From Rhodococcus sp. 06-235-1A (lineage in GTDB: Bacteria > Actinomycetota > Actinomycetes > Mycobacteriales > Mycobacteriaceae), in assembly GCF_002258785.1 (NCBI RefSeq), contig NZ_NOYI01000033.1, positions 124,001 through 188,000 of the forward strand: DNA of 64,000 nucleotides, in the 5' to 3' direction. The position numbers were made by a program, and so were the translations under genes. The notes under the pieces were generated by a model. That model did no database searches. It had not been told where the DNA came from and saw nothing but the letters and a program-made list of their open reading frames with translations. Shown in pieces: positions 7,347 through 15,362 of this stretch (position 1 is its first letter; each line of letters starts with the position of its first letter).

Positions 7347-8670
7347 GTGTGTTCACCGCAGGACCGGTGGTGGTGGGTGCAGGCTTACCCGGCTCGGCAC
7401 CGGAGAACATTTCTGCGGGTACGGGCACGCCCAGGTAGCTGCTCGGTGGGGCGGCTTTGTCACCCTTACTGCCCTTACCGCTCGCGGCTCGGCGCTTGGT
7501 CCAGATGTCGAACGCCACCGCGGCAAGAAGTACCAGACCCTTGACGAGCTGTACGCGCTCGCTGGGCGAGCCGATGAGCGACATACCGCTGTTGATCACG
7601 GCGATGATGAGGCCGCCGGTAAGCGCACCGACGATGCGGCCGACGCCGCCCTGAACTGCTGCGCCACCGATGAAGGCTGCTGCGATAGCGTCGAGCTCGA
7701 AGCCGTTGCCCGCGGTGGGGCCCGCCTGGTTGAGTCGGCCGGCGAAGATGATTCCGGCGAGGGCGGACAGTACGCCCATGTTGACGAAGATCCAGAAGGT
7801 CACCGGCTTGACTTTGATGCCGGACAGGGACGCGGCGTGAATGTTGCCGCCGATGGCGTACACGTGCCGACCGAACACGGTTTTGCCGGCCAGCGTGGAG
7901 TAACCCATGACCAATACGGCCAGCAGGATCAGCACGTACGGCAGATTCTTGAAGCGGGCCAACTGGATTGCGATGGCAAGTACGAGAGCGGCGGCGAACG
8001 CCATCTTGATCAGGAACAGCGGCATCGCGTCCACGGTCTGGCCGTACTTCTGCCGACCCGTTCGAGAACGCCACTGGCTGAAGACGATTCCGACGACCGC
8101 GAGAATCGCGACGAGCAACGTGAAGATATCTGCCCCGCCCAACGGTCCGAGGCCCACATTGCCCATGAAACCGGGCAGGAAGCCGTTGGACAGTGTGCGC
8201 ACCGGCCCGGGGAACGGCCCGATGCCCTGGTTGCCGAGGACGATGAGAGTCACGGCGCGGAAGACGAGCATCCCCGCCAGGGTGACGATGAACGCGGGAA
8301 TGCCGAAGTACGCGACCCAATAGCCTTGCCAGGCGCCGATCAGACCGCCGACGATCAACGTGATCAGCACCGCCAATGGCCACGGCACGTTCTGTTGAAC
8401 CATCAGGACACCGGCAATGGCTCCGGTGGCCGCCACCACCGATCCGACGGACAGGTCGATGTGGCCGGCGATGATGATGACCACCATGCCGATGGCGAGA
8501 ATGAGAATGTAGGAGTTCTGCACCACCATGTTGCTGATGTTCTGCGGCACCAGAAGCTGCCCGCCGGTCAGCACGGTGAAGAGCACGATGATCAGCGCGA
8601 AAGCGATGAAGATTCCGCTTTGTCGGAGGTTTCGCGTGAGCAGCCCCCGAACGGTCGACAGCTGGTTCAT
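7339..8670 (-). CDS. mmsB: Sugar ABC transporter permease (MmsB/GguB/XylH type)
   Basis: This 443-residue polytopic membrane protein belongs to the ribose/xylose (CUT2) permease family. Its sequence contains LAIGMVVIIIAGHIDLSVGS near residue 60, the classic CUT2 permease signature, and FIGGAAVQGGVGRIVGALTGG near the end. It is longer than ribose permeases, as in the GguB/XylH multiple-monosaccharide branch. The C-terminus carries a charged, proline-rich cytoplasmic tail. ATG overlaps the stop of the ATPase gene (ATGA). It should form the membrane channel with the adjacent ATPase and lipoprotein. Likely substrates are aldopentoses or hexoses such as xylose, arabinose or galactose; the exact sugar is not visible. 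Confidence 0.92.
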   Translation of the reverse strand: MNQLSTVRGLLTRNLRQSGIFIAFALIIVLFTVLTGGQLLVPQNISNMVVQNSYILILAIGMVVIIIAGHIDLSVGSVVAATGAIAGVLMVQQNVPWPLAVLITLIVGGLIGAWQGYWVAYFGIPAFIVTLAGMLVFRAVTLIVLGNQGIGPFPGPVRTLSNGFLPGFMGNVGLGPLGGADIFTLLVAILAVVGIVFSQWRSRTGRQKYGQTVDAMPLFLIKMAFAAALVLAIAIQLARFKNLPYVLILLAVLVMGYSTLAGKTVFGRHVYAIGGNIHAASLSGIKVKPVTFWIFVNMGVLSALAGIIFAGRLNQAGPTAGNGFELDAIAAAFIGGAAVQGGVGRIVGALTGGLIIAVINSGMSLIGSPSERVQLVKGLVLLAAVAFDIWTKRRAASGKGSKGDKAAPPSSYLGVPVPAEMFSGAEPGKPAPTTTGPAVNTPT

Positions 8671-10217
8671 CGAAGTACTCCTGTTCCACGGGTCATGAGA
8701 TGCATGAGAGATTCCTGGGTCGCGTCCTCGCGGTCGACCTCACCGGTGATTCGGCCGGCGGACAGCGCGTAGATCCGGTCGCACAGACCGAGAAGTTCCG
8801 GAAGTTCGGACGAGATCACCAGCACTGCCTTTCCGGCGTCGGCGAGTTGGTTGATGATCGAATAGATTTCGAATTTCGCGCCGACGTCGATTCCTCGCGT
8901 CGGTTCGTCGAGGATGAGCACGTCGGGATCGCTGAAGATCCATTTGCTCAGCACGACTTTCTGCTGATTGCCACCGGAGAGTTTGCCGACGACAGCGGAG
9001 ACGTTCGGTGCCTTGATGTTCATGCTCTTCCGGAAGCCCTCGGCGACCTTGAACTCCTGGTTGTCGTCGACGAAGCCTCCCGTCACCAGTTTGTCCAGCG
9101 CCGCAGTGGAGATGTTGCGCTTGATGTCGTCGATCAGATTGAGGCCGTACCGTTTCCGGTCCTCGGTGGCGTAGGCGATGCCGTGATGGATGGCATCGTT
9201 GACGGACTTGACGTGAATTTCCTTGCCGTACTTGTAGAGACGGCCCGAGATGTCGATTCCGTAGCTTCGGCCGAAGACGCTCATGGCCAACTCGGTACGC
9301 CCGGCACCCATCAATCCGGCAAGACCGACGATCTCGCCGCGCCGCAGCGTGAGGTTCGCCTTGTCGACGACGGTCCGGCCCTGCTGGGTAGGACTGTGCA
9401 CGGTCCAGTCCTCGATGCGCAGGACTTCCTCTCCCACAGTCGATTCGTGGGGCGGAAACCGGTGCTCGAGATCGCGGCCGACCATCAGCGAGATGATGCG
9501 ATCCTCGTTGACGTCCGGGTCCCGCATGTCCAGCGTCTTGATGGTCTTGCCGTCCCGAATGATCGTGGTCCGGTCGGCAATGGCCGCGATCTCGTTGAGC
9601 TTGTGCGAGATGATCACGCACGTGATGCCTTCGTCCCGTAGGCCGCGCAACAGCTCCAGCAGATGTGCGGAGTCGGAATCGTTCAGTGCCGCAGTGGGTT
9701 CGTCGAGAATCAGCAGGGTCACGTCCTTGGACAGTGCCTTGGCGATCTCGACGAGTTGCTGCTTGCCGACGCCGAGGTCGCCCACGACGTTGACGGGATT
9801 CTCCCGCAGCCCTACTCGGTTCAGTAGGGCTGCGGCCTCTGAATTCGTTCGGTTCCAGTCGATGAACCCACGCTTGGACCGCTCGTTGCCGAGAAAGATG
9901 TTCTCGGCAATGGAGAGATACGGACTCAGGGCGAGTTCCTGATGGATGATGACGATGCCCTCGGCCTCGCTACTTCGGATGTCGGAGAACTTGCACTCTC
10001 GACCGTCGAACACGATGTCGCCGTCGAATGTGTCGTGTGGGTACACACCCGACAACACCTTCATGAGCGTCGACTTGCCTGCTCCGTTCTCGCCGCAGAT
10101 CGCGTGGATCTCGCCGCGATCGACCGAGAGGGTGACATCCTGTAGCGCCTTGACGCCGGGAAATGTCTTGGTGATGCCGCGCATCTCCAGAATCGGGCTC
10201 GTCATCGCCGAACTCAC
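8667..10217 (-). CDS. mmsA: Sugar ABC transporter ATP-binding protein, two ABC domains (MmsA/GguA type)
   Basis: The 516-residue protein holds two fused ABC domains as in CUT2 importers. The first has Walker A GENGAGKST near residue 41 and Walker B LLILDEPTAAL. The second has the usual degenerate Walker A (GLMGAGRTE), the signature LSGGNQQKV near residue 415, and VLILDEPTRGIDVGAKFEI. It energises the MmsB permease. The frame opens with GTG at 10217, overlapping the stop of the binding-protein gene; an in-frame ATG at 10205 is an alternative start. The GAGGATC upstream favours the GTG. Confidence 0.93.
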   Translation of the reverse strand: MSSAMTSPILEMRGITKTFPGVKALQDVTLSVDRGEIHAICGENGAGKSTLMKVLSGVYPHDTFDGDIVFDGRECKFSDIRSSEAEGIVIIHQELALSPYLSIAENIFLGNERSKRGFIDWNRTNSEAAALLNRVGLRENPVNVVGDLGVGKQQLVEIAKALSKDVTLLILDEPTAALNDSDSAHLLELLRGLRDEGITCVIISHKLNEIAAIADRTTIIRDGKTIKTLDMRDPDVNEDRIISLMVGRDLEHRFPPHESTVGEEVLRIEDWTVHSPTQQGRTVVDKANLTLRRGEIVGLAGLMGAGRTELAMSVFGRSYGIDISGRLYKYGKEIHVKSVNDAIHHGIAYATEDRKRYGLNLIDDIKRNISTAALDKLVTGGFVDDNQEFKVAEGFRKSMNIKAPNVSAVVGKLSGGNQQKVVLSKWIFSDPDVLILDEPTRGIDVGAKFEIYSIINQLADAGKAVLVISSELPELLGLCDRIYALSAGRITGEVDREDATQESLMHLMTRGTGVLR

Positions 10218-11350
10218 TTCAACTGATCCTCGGTGTAGTAGCCACCCTCGACGAGCAGCTTCTCGTAGTTGTCCTTGTAGACGATCTCGGGCTGCAGCAG
10301 GTACGCGGGAACGACCTTGTCGCCGTTGTCGTAGTCGGTGGTGTTGTTGGTCTCGGGAGTCTGACCGTTGAGCATGGCCTGAGCCATCTGGATCGTGACC
10401 TCGGCCAGCTGGCGCGTGTCCTTGTAGATCGTGGAGTACTGCTCACCGGCGATGATCGACTTGACCGACGGCACCTCGGCGTCCTGTCCGGTGACGATCG
10501 GGTAGGGCTGGCCTGCCGTGCCGTATCCGTTGCTCTTGAGTGCCGAGAGAATGCCGATGGACAGGCCGTCGTACGGCGAGAGCACGCCCTGAACCTTCTG
10601 GCCCGAGGAGTACGTCTTGGTGAGGAGATCCTCCATGCGCTTCTGTGCGGTGGCGGGGTCCCAGCGCAGTGTTGCAGCCGTCTCGAAGTCGGACTCGCCG
10701 CTGCCGATCTTCAGAGTTCCCTTGTCCAGGTACGGCTTCAGGGTCTCCATGGCACCGTCGAAGAAGAAGGTGGCGTTGTTGTCGTCGGGCGAACCGGCGA
10801 AGACCTCGATGTTCAACGGGCCTGCGGGCGCGTCGGCCTTGTCGGTGCCGTCCTCGTTCTTCAGACCGAGGCCGACGAGAAGCGACGTGGCCTGGTCGAC
10901 GCCGACCTTGTAGTTGTCGAAGGTCGCGTAGTAGTCGACATTGGGTGAGTTGCGAATCAGACGGTCGTAGGCGATGACTCCGATGCCGTTGTCCTTGGCT
11001 TCCTGCAGCTGCGTGGTGATGGCGGTGCCGTCCACGGAAGCCACGATGAGAAGCTTTGCGCCCTGGGTGATCTGGTTCTCGATCTGATTGACCTGGGTGG
11101 GAATGTCGTTCTCGGCGTACTGCAGATCGACTTTGTAGCCCTGACCCTCGAGTGCACTCTTGAGGTTGTCGCCGTCGGCGATCCATCGGGCGGAGGACTT
11201 GGTCGGCATCGTGACGCCGATCAGAGCGCCTGCCGTGCTGCCGCCTTCGGCCGGAGCCTCGTCTGCGGTCTTGGTGCTCGATCCGCACGCGCCGAGCGTG
11301 AGGGTGAGTGCCACCGCGGCCGCGGCCATGGATAGGTGTCGAAACTTCAT
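10214..11350 (-). CDS. chvE: Sugar-binding lipoprotein of the ABC importer (ChvE-like)
   Basis: This 378-residue extracytoplasmic solute-binding protein starts with a lipoprotein signal (hydrophobic AAAAVALTLTLGAC, lipidated Cys22). Type I periplasmic-binding domains follow, with IGVTMPTKSSARWIADGDNL and PYDGLSIGILSALKSNGYG as typical of ChvE-like multiple-monosaccharide binders. ATG at 11350 is preceded by GGGAGA; the longer frame adds a non-signal basic stretch. It is the first gene of the chvE-mmsA-mmsB-lacI set. Its promoter carries two LacI-type operators, so expression should be induced by the transported sugar. Confidence 0.92.
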   Translation of the reverse strand: MKFRHLSMAAAAVALTLTLGACGSSTKTADEAPAEGGSTAGALIGVTMPTKSSARWIADGDNLKSALEGQGYKVDLQYAENDIPTQVNQIENQITQGAKLLIVASVDGTAITTQLQEAKDNGIGVIAYDRLIRNSPNVDYYATFDNYKVGVDQATSLLVGLGLKNEDGTDKADAPAGPLNIEVFAGSPDDNNATFFFDGAMETLKPYLDKGTLKIGSGESDFETAATLRWDPATAQKRMEDLLTKTYSSGQKVQGVLSPYDGLSIGILSALKSNGYGTAGQPYPIVTGQDAEVPSVKSIIAGEQYSTIYKDTRQLAEVTIQMAQAMLNGQTPETNNTTDYDNGDKVVPAYLLQPEIVYKDNYEKLLVEGGYYTEDQLK

Positions 11351-11429
11351 CGTTTCTCCCTGCGTAGTGAAATCGGACCGTGGGTCGCGGTCGAGGCCTC
11401 TCGTGTGCCTCACATCACATCAAGACGAA

Positions 11430-11458
11430 AGTGTGAGCGATAACATCGGCGTTGTCAA
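11430..11458 (-). promoter_or_regulatory. Promoter of the sugar importer operon
   Basis: On the minus strand, TTGACA (11453-11458) and CACACT (11430-11435) are separated by 17 bases upstream of chvE. The -35 is perfect and the -10 weak. The downstream LacI-type operator overlaps the spacer and -10, as expected for repression. Confidence 0.5.
11432..11445. promoter_or_regulatory. LacI-type operator O1
   Basis: TGTGAGCGATAACA is a near-palindrome with the central CG pair typical of LacI/GalR sites. It overlaps the spacer and -10 of the chvE promoter and is followed by ATCG, as is the second copy. Confidence 0.7.
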
Positions 11459-11487
11459 AGAATTCTTTTCCCCGGCCTCGTGACCAG

Positions 11488-11501
11488 TGTGAGCGCTAAC
11501 A
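11488..11501. promoter_or_regulatory. LacI-type operator O2
   Basis: TGTGAGCGCTAACA, almost perfectly palindromic, lies 56 bases from O1 (about five helical turns) and upstream of the -35. Two sites in phase could support repression by looping through the LacI protein of the same operon. Confidence 0.7.
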
Positions 11502-11544
11502 TCGATGCGCAGACGAACGCTCGCGATGCCGTTCGCTGGTCAGG

Positions 11545-12348
11545 TCAGTGCAGCTCGTGGACCGACTGCTTCCCGCTCTTGAGCCACCGGCCCGGGAGCC
11601 GGCCGACCAACTCTCCCAGCGGATGAACCGCCGCCGACAGGATTTCCACGGAGTCCTGCAGGATGTCGATCGAAATGCTCATGCGCTCGATGTTCGGCGC
11701 CACCGACGTCAGGGTCTCGGACAGCTTGACGAGCTGATCGAGTGGGCCGCCCTTGGCCGTCAATCTCTCGATGGGACCGTCCTCGGCGAGCAGCGTCTCG
11801 AGGATCCCGTCTTCGGCAATAGCGCGTTCGATAAGGCCGTCCTGACGCGTGAGTACCTCGAGGGGGCCGTCCGTGGCCGTCAGTCGTTCGAGCGGACCGT
11901 TGGTGGCGGTGATGCGGTCGAGCAGGCCGCCTTCGGCCAGCAATCGTTCGAGGGGCCCGTCCTCGGCCAGCAGGCGATCCAGGGGCCCGCCGGGAGCAAG
12001 AATGCGTTCGACGGGTCCGCCCGGAGACAGCAGGCGCTCGAGGGTGCCGTCCTCGGACGTGAGTCGATCGACGACGCCACCCTGGGCGAGCAGGCGATCG
12101 AGCGGCCCGCCCTCCTTGAGTGCGTTGCCCAGGGCGCGGTCGTCGGAGGTGAGCTGACCGAGCTGAGCGAGCAGTTGCATCGTGCCGCCGCGTGGGTTGG
12201 CGAGCGAGGCCACCCCTGCGGTGCCGGACGCGCCGGTGGCCAAGGCCATCCGGGTCGTCGCCAGCGCGACCTCCGCGACGCCGATCGCCTGTTCGGCGAT
12301 GGCGATTCCGGCGCGCGCGGGCAGTGTGATCGCTGACACCCAGTTCAT
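11545..12348 (-). CDS. Decapeptide-repeat protein of unknown function
   Basis: I do not recognise a characterised family. The 267-residue product has an alanine-rich, partly hydrophobic N-terminus (ITLPARAGIAIAEQAIGVAEV) and then about 13 tandem ten-residue repeats, residues ~79-208. The pattern is x-(D/G)-G-P-(L/V/I)-(D/E)-R-L-(L/T)-A, as in EGGPLDRLLA and EDGPLERLLA. A C-terminal helix (LSETLTSVAPNIERMSISIDILQDSVEIL) follows. Such strict period-10 repeats usually form an elongated solenoid or coil and suggest a structural or scaffolding role, perhaps membrane-associated. ATG at 12348 begins the conserved-looking part. It lies 33 bases after sugE on the same strand and may be co-transcribed with it. 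Confidence 0.7.
   Translation of the reverse strand: MNWVSAITLPARAGIAIAEQAIGVAEVALATTRMALATGASGTAGVASLANPRGGTMQLLAQLGQLTSDDRALGNALKEGGPLDRLLAQGGVVDRLTSEDGTLERLLSPGGPVERILAPGGPLDRLLAEDGPLERLLAEGGLLDRITATNGPLERLTATDGPLEVLTRQDGLIERAIAEDGILETLLAEDGPIERLTAKGGPLDQLVKLSETLTSVAPNIERMSISIDILQDSVEILSAAVHPLGELVGRLPGRWLKSGKQSVHELH
11725..12114 (-). repeat. Thirteen 30-bp coding repeats (decapeptides)
   Basis: These are in-frame 30-base units encoding the decapeptides of the preceding protein. They are conserved at protein level (GGPLDRLLA-type) but diverged at DNA level, so they are old, selected repeats and not a recent minisatellite expansion. Confidence 0.7.
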
Positions 12349-12380
12349 CGTTTTACTGTAACTGCTCGTAGCTCGGAAAA

Positions 12381-12695
12381 TCAGTGAAGAACCTTCAGTC
12401 CCACGACGCATCCGACGATCCCGACCAGAAGCGCAATTTTGAGAATCGACGCAGCTTCCTCGCCGGTGATCATGGCGTACGCGACGGTGAGGGTGGCACC
12501 GATTCCCACCCAGACTGCATAGGCGGTTCCGGTGGGCAACGACCGCATTGCGACCGCGAGACCGATCATGCTGAGCACCACCGCGACACCGAAGACGGCG
12601 GACGGTCCGAGTTTGGTGAAGCCCTCGGACTTACCCAGTGCGGTTGCCCAGATCGCTTCGAGGACGCCGGAGACGACGAGAATCAGCCAAGCCAT
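12381..12695 (-). CDS. sugE: SMR-family guanidinium exporter (SugE/Gdx)
   Basis: This 104-residue, four-helix small multidrug resistance protein starts MAWLILVVSGVLEAIWATAL, with the essential glutamate at position 13, and contains LPTGTAYAVWVGIGATLTV. The W-x-G-I-G segment and the TKLGPS loop fit the SugE/Gdx branch, which exports guanidinium in exchange for protons, better than the EmrE branch of polyaromatic-cation exporters. The assignment is strongly supported by a guanidine-III riboswitch immediately upstream. The ribosome site AAGGAG (12704-12709) directly abuts the riboswitch 3' end, so control is probably at translation. Confidence 0.93.
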   Translation of the reverse strand: MAWLILVVSGVLEAIWATALGKSEGFTKLGPSAVFGVAVVLSMIGLAVAMRSLPTGTAYAVWVGIGATLTVAYAMITGEEAASILKIALLVGIVGCVVGLKVLH

Positions 12696-12710
12696 GAGAA
12701 ATCACTCCTT

Positions 12711-12752
12711 GCACCGTCTTGTCGCTGTTCGGGTACGGTGCGCTCGTCCGAT
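12711..12752 (-). promoter_or_regulatory. Guanidine-III (ykkC-III) riboswitch upstream of sugE
   Basis: The minus strand reads ATCGGACGAGCGCACC, then GTACCCGAACAGCGACAAG, then ACGGTGC. These are, in order, the conserved blocks I recall for the guanidine-III class: CGGACGAG, GCRCCGTACCCG, CAG.GACAAGACGGYGC. The 5' GCACCGT can pair with the 3' ACGGTGC to form the pseudoknotted core. The element ends one base before the AAGGAG ribosome site of sugE, so ligand-stabilised folding can change access to it. Recognition is from memory of the class; the downstream guanidinium exporter agrees. Confidence 0.88.
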
Positions 12753-12772
12753 TGTCGGAAGTGACTTGTACG

Positions 12773-12801
12773 ATCGTACCAATCTTGGCGGGTAGTGGCC
12801 A
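12773..12801 (-). promoter_or_regulatory. Likely promoter of sugE with overlapping palindrome
   Basis: On the minus strand TGGCCA (-35-like, 12796-12801) and TACGAT (-10, 12773-12778) are 17 bases apart, placing the start just upstream of the riboswitch. The -10 lies inside a perfect 12-base palindrome GTACGATCGTAC (12768-12779), which could also be a protein-binding site. Confidence 0.4.
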
Positions 12802-12815
12802 GAAGTTTCGAGCTC

Positions 12816-13553
12816 TCAGTATGCGTACGTGTTCGCCGGTGCCTCGATTCGCTCGACCGACAAGACCGTCATCGTGGGCGTGAATGCGGTCTCCTCGGTC
12901 GCGGTCGCCGCGTCGACCGTCCCCGAGATCTCCAGCCAGGTGCCGTCCGGAATTCCGTCGAGAGCGCCGCTACCTGCGTCGAGGTGGATGCGGACGGATC
13001 TGGCGTCGGCCGCACAGCAGATGATCAGAACGCGCGCGAGATCGAGGCCTTCTCTCGTGCCGTCGACACGCGGCGAGCCTCCGCTCGCGGTGGCGACGGC
13101 GAATCCGGTGACGCGAATCTCCCGTCCGTCGAGGCTGTTCTCGGTATCCCTGACCGCGCGTTGCACGACGTCGAGCAACGGCACCTCGGGTGCGTCCTCG
13201 TTCGGCAGCGGTGGAAACGCTGTCCTCTGGCGATCGGCCGCCGAGGTGACGGATCGATCGCCGACTGCCGAGACTCCCAGCGCGGGCGGTGCGACGAACA
13301 GGATGACCGCCAGCGGGATCAAGAGCAGCCAGTACGGACGTGAATCGTGATCATGACCGTCGCCCGCGGGCCCACCGCGGCGGATGTCGGCGGCGATCGA
13401 CGCGATCGCCAGGGCGACGATCAACACCCCGGCGGTCAGCAGATACGGATGCAGCGAGGGTTTGACATATCGCACAAAGGTGCCGTCCATCGAGATCTTG
13501 ACCGTGGCTCCGCCGAGAAGCAGCAGCAGCAGATTCTGCACCTCGCGTTTCAT
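12816..13553 (-). CDS. COG3689/TIGR03943-type membrane protein, partner of the adjacent permease
   Basis: This 245-residue protein has two N-terminal membrane segments (NLLLLLLGGATVKISMDGTFVRYVKPSLHPYLLTAGVLIVAL) separated by the typical Y-V-K-P-S-L-H-P motif. A histidine-rich loop (GHDHDSRP), a third hydrophobic segment, and an extracytoplasmic C-terminal domain (ILICCAADARSVRIHL, with a CC-A-D motif) follow. These are features of the TIGR03943/YcgQ family. The start overlaps the stop of the COG0701 permease gene (ATGA). The paired genes form a two-component membrane system of unsettled substrate. The N-terminal start at 13553 is preferred to the longer frame, which is antisense-like. Confidence 0.85.
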   Translation of the reverse strand: MKREVQNLLLLLLGGATVKISMDGTFVRYVKPSLHPYLLTAGVLIVALAIASIAADIRRGGPAGDGHDHDSRPYWLLLIPLAVILFVAPPALGVSAVGDRSVTSAADRQRTAFPPLPNEDAPEVPLLDVVQRAVRDTENSLDGREIRVTGFAVATASGGSPRVDGTREGLDLARVLIICCAADARSVRIHLDAGSGALDGIPDGTWLEISGTVDAATATEETAFTPTMTVLSVERIEAPANTYAY

Positions 13554-14554
13554 CGCGCACCCAGGAACGCGTAGCCGCTGACCGAGGCGCACACGATCGC
13601 GACGACGAACGTCAGCGGGGCGAAGCGAGCCACGAAGCCGCGTCCGAAGCTGCCGGCCTGCATCGCCATCAACTTCACGTCGACCGCAGGTCCCACCACC
13701 AGGAAGACCAGCCGAGGCAGCAGCGGCAGCATCGACATGCTCGCCGCGACGAATGCGTCGGCCTCCGAGCACAGCGCGAGAATCACCGCGAGCACGGCCA
13801 TCACCAGGATCGACAGCAACAACTGACCGGCGAGATGGTCGAACACCCAGTCCGGAACCACCAGATGCAGCAATGCGGCGGCCGCCGCTCCGAACACGAG
13901 AAAAGCTCCGGCCTGGAGCAGATCCGCACGCGCCGACTCACGGAACGTCTCCCACTTCGAGTTTCCGTGGCGGTGTTCGCGATCAGCGAGTCGAGCAGAG
14001 ATCCACTCGGCCTTGCCGAACCTGGTCCACAGCCAGCCCATCAACAGAGCGGTGGCGAGTGAGCCGAAGAACCGCGCGAGAACCATCGCCGGCTCGCCGG
14101 GAAAGGCCACGGCGGTGGAGACCAGGACGACGGGGTTGATCGCCGGTGCCGAGAGCAGAAAGGCCAGTGCCGCAGAGGTCGGGACGCCCTGATCCATGAG
14201 CCGACGCGACACCGGGACGGCACCGCATTCGCAGCCGGGCAGCGCCATTCCGGCCAGTCCCGTCACGCCGACGGCAGCGGTCTCGTTCTTCGGCACCACC
14301 TTCCGAAGGACCGCGGGCGAAACGAACGCGGCAATGCTCCCGCTGACCAGCACACCGAGCACGAGGAACGGCGTCGCCTGAACGAAGATCCCGGTGAACA
14401 CCGTCGCTCCGGTCTTCAGCGCGGGGGACGAGTCGACCCACCGGGCGATGTCGGAACCTGTCGCGATGCCCAACACGAGCAGAGTTGCGAATACGTGCAT
14501 GGATGACACCGCCGGCCGAGCCCTGGTGCGGGTGTCGGTGTTCGCGTCGACCAT
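13550..14554 (-). CDS. COG0701/DUF318 permease (YraQ/ArsP-like)
   Basis: The 334-residue polytopic protein has the family signature ALPGCECGAVPVSRRLMDQG followed by AALAFLLSAPAINPVVLVST (about residues 90-135). The conserved cysteines in P-G-C-E-C-G resemble metal/metalloid transport members such as ArsP. About eight membrane helices are visible, with a charged cytoplasmic loop near the middle (ADREHRHGNSKWETFRE). It is translationally coupled to the TIGR03943-type partner. Substrate is unknown: a metal, metalloid or organic conjugate is possible. ATG at 14554 follows GGAGGAGG at rather long spacing. No Zur-type box is visible upstream. Confidence 0.85.
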   Translation of the reverse strand: MVDANTDTRTRARPAVSSMHVFATLLVLGIATGSDIARWVDSSPALKTGATVFTGIFVQATPFLVLGVLVSGSIAAFVSPAVLRKVVPKNETAAVGVTGLAGMALPGCECGAVPVSRRLMDQGVPTSAALAFLLSAPAINPVVLVSTAVAFPGEPAMVLARFFGSLATALLMGWLWTRFGKAEWISARLADREHRHGNSKWETFRESARADLLQAGAFLVFGAAAAALLHLVVPDWVFDHLAGQLLLSILVMAVLAVILALCSEADAFVAASMSMLPLLPRLVFLVVGPAVDVKLMAMQAGSFGRGFVARFAPLTFVVAIVCASVSGYAFLGAR

Positions 14555-14651
14555 GGTGCTGCCATCATGCCTCCTCCAGGTTCCGGAGTGCCGGCGGTGG
14601 CTCACAGCAACCTCACAGCGAGAGTCCAGCGAACGAGCAGCATCTCGCGCG

Positions 14652-15362
14652 ATGATGGACACCGTGAGCGAGACACCCGAGGCCCGAGTCCTGATAGTCG
14701 ACGACGAACCGACCATCGTCGAACTGCTGTCGGTCAGCCTCAGGTACCAGGGATTCGAGGTGGCGACGGCGTCGTCCGGTCCCGAGGCATTGGACAAGGC
14801 CCGCAACTTCAGGCCCGAGGCTCTCATTCTCGACGTGATGATGCCCGGCATGGACGGTTTCGGTCTGCTGCGTCGGCTGCGAGCGGACGGAATCGATGCG
14901 CCCGCCCTGTTCCTGACCGCACGAGATTCCGTGGAGGACAAGGTGACCGGGCTGACCCTCGGTGCGGACGACTACGTCACCAAGCCGTTCTCGCTCGAGG
15001 AGGTGGTGGCCCGACTCCGGGTGATCCTGCGCCGTTCGGGCAAGAGCGAGGACGCGCAGCCGTCCCGAGTTGCCTTCGCGGACATCGAACTCGACGACGA
15101 CACCCACGAGGTGTGGAAGGCGGGCGAGCCGGTCTCGCTCTCGCCCACCGAATTCACGTTGCTGCGGTACTTCATGGTGAACGCGGGAACGGTGCTGAGC
15201 AAGCCGCGGATTCTCGACCATGTGTGGCACTACGACTTCGGTGGTGAAGTGGGAGTGGTGGAGTCGTACGTGTCGTATCTGCGCCGCAAGGTCGATACGG
15301 GCGACACCCGATTGATCCACACATTGCGGGGCGTCGGCTACGTCATGCGCCAGCCGCGGTGA
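14652..15362 (+). CDS. OmpR/PhoB-family response regulator
   Basis: This 236-residue regulator has a receiver domain (VLIVDDEPTIVELL, phospho-acceptor Asp61 in LILDVMMPGMDG, Lys111 in YVTKPFS). A PhoB-type winged helix follows at about residues 145-235 (ELDDDTHEVWKAGEPVSLSPTEFTLLRYFM, ending THTLRGVGYVMRQPR). It is the cognate partner of the histidine kinase that starts within its stop codon (GTGA overlap). Resemblance is to the actinobacterial MprA/TrcR/TcrX group. Starts at 14652, 14655 or GTG 14663 are all possible; none has a good ribosome site. The target regulon is not visible; the divergent COG0701 permease operon is a candidate. Confidence 0.92.
   Translation: MMDTVSETPEARVLIVDDEPTIVELLSVSLRYQGFEVATASSGPEALDKARNFRPEALILDVMMPGMDGFGLLRRLRADGIDAPALFLTARDSVEDKVTGLTLGADDYVTKPFSLEEVVARLRVILRRSGKSEDAQPSRVAFADIELDDDTHEVWKAGEPVSLSPTEFTLLRYFMVNAGTVLSKPRILDHVWHYDFGGEVGVVESYVSYLRRKVDTGDTRLIHTLRGVGYVMRQPR

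Noticed and set aside
6643..8772. Long plus-strand open frame opposite the lacI and sugar-permease genes
   Set aside because: The translation is low-complexity and Asp/His/Arg-rich. The minus strand encodes clear LacI and CUT2 permease proteins in this interval.
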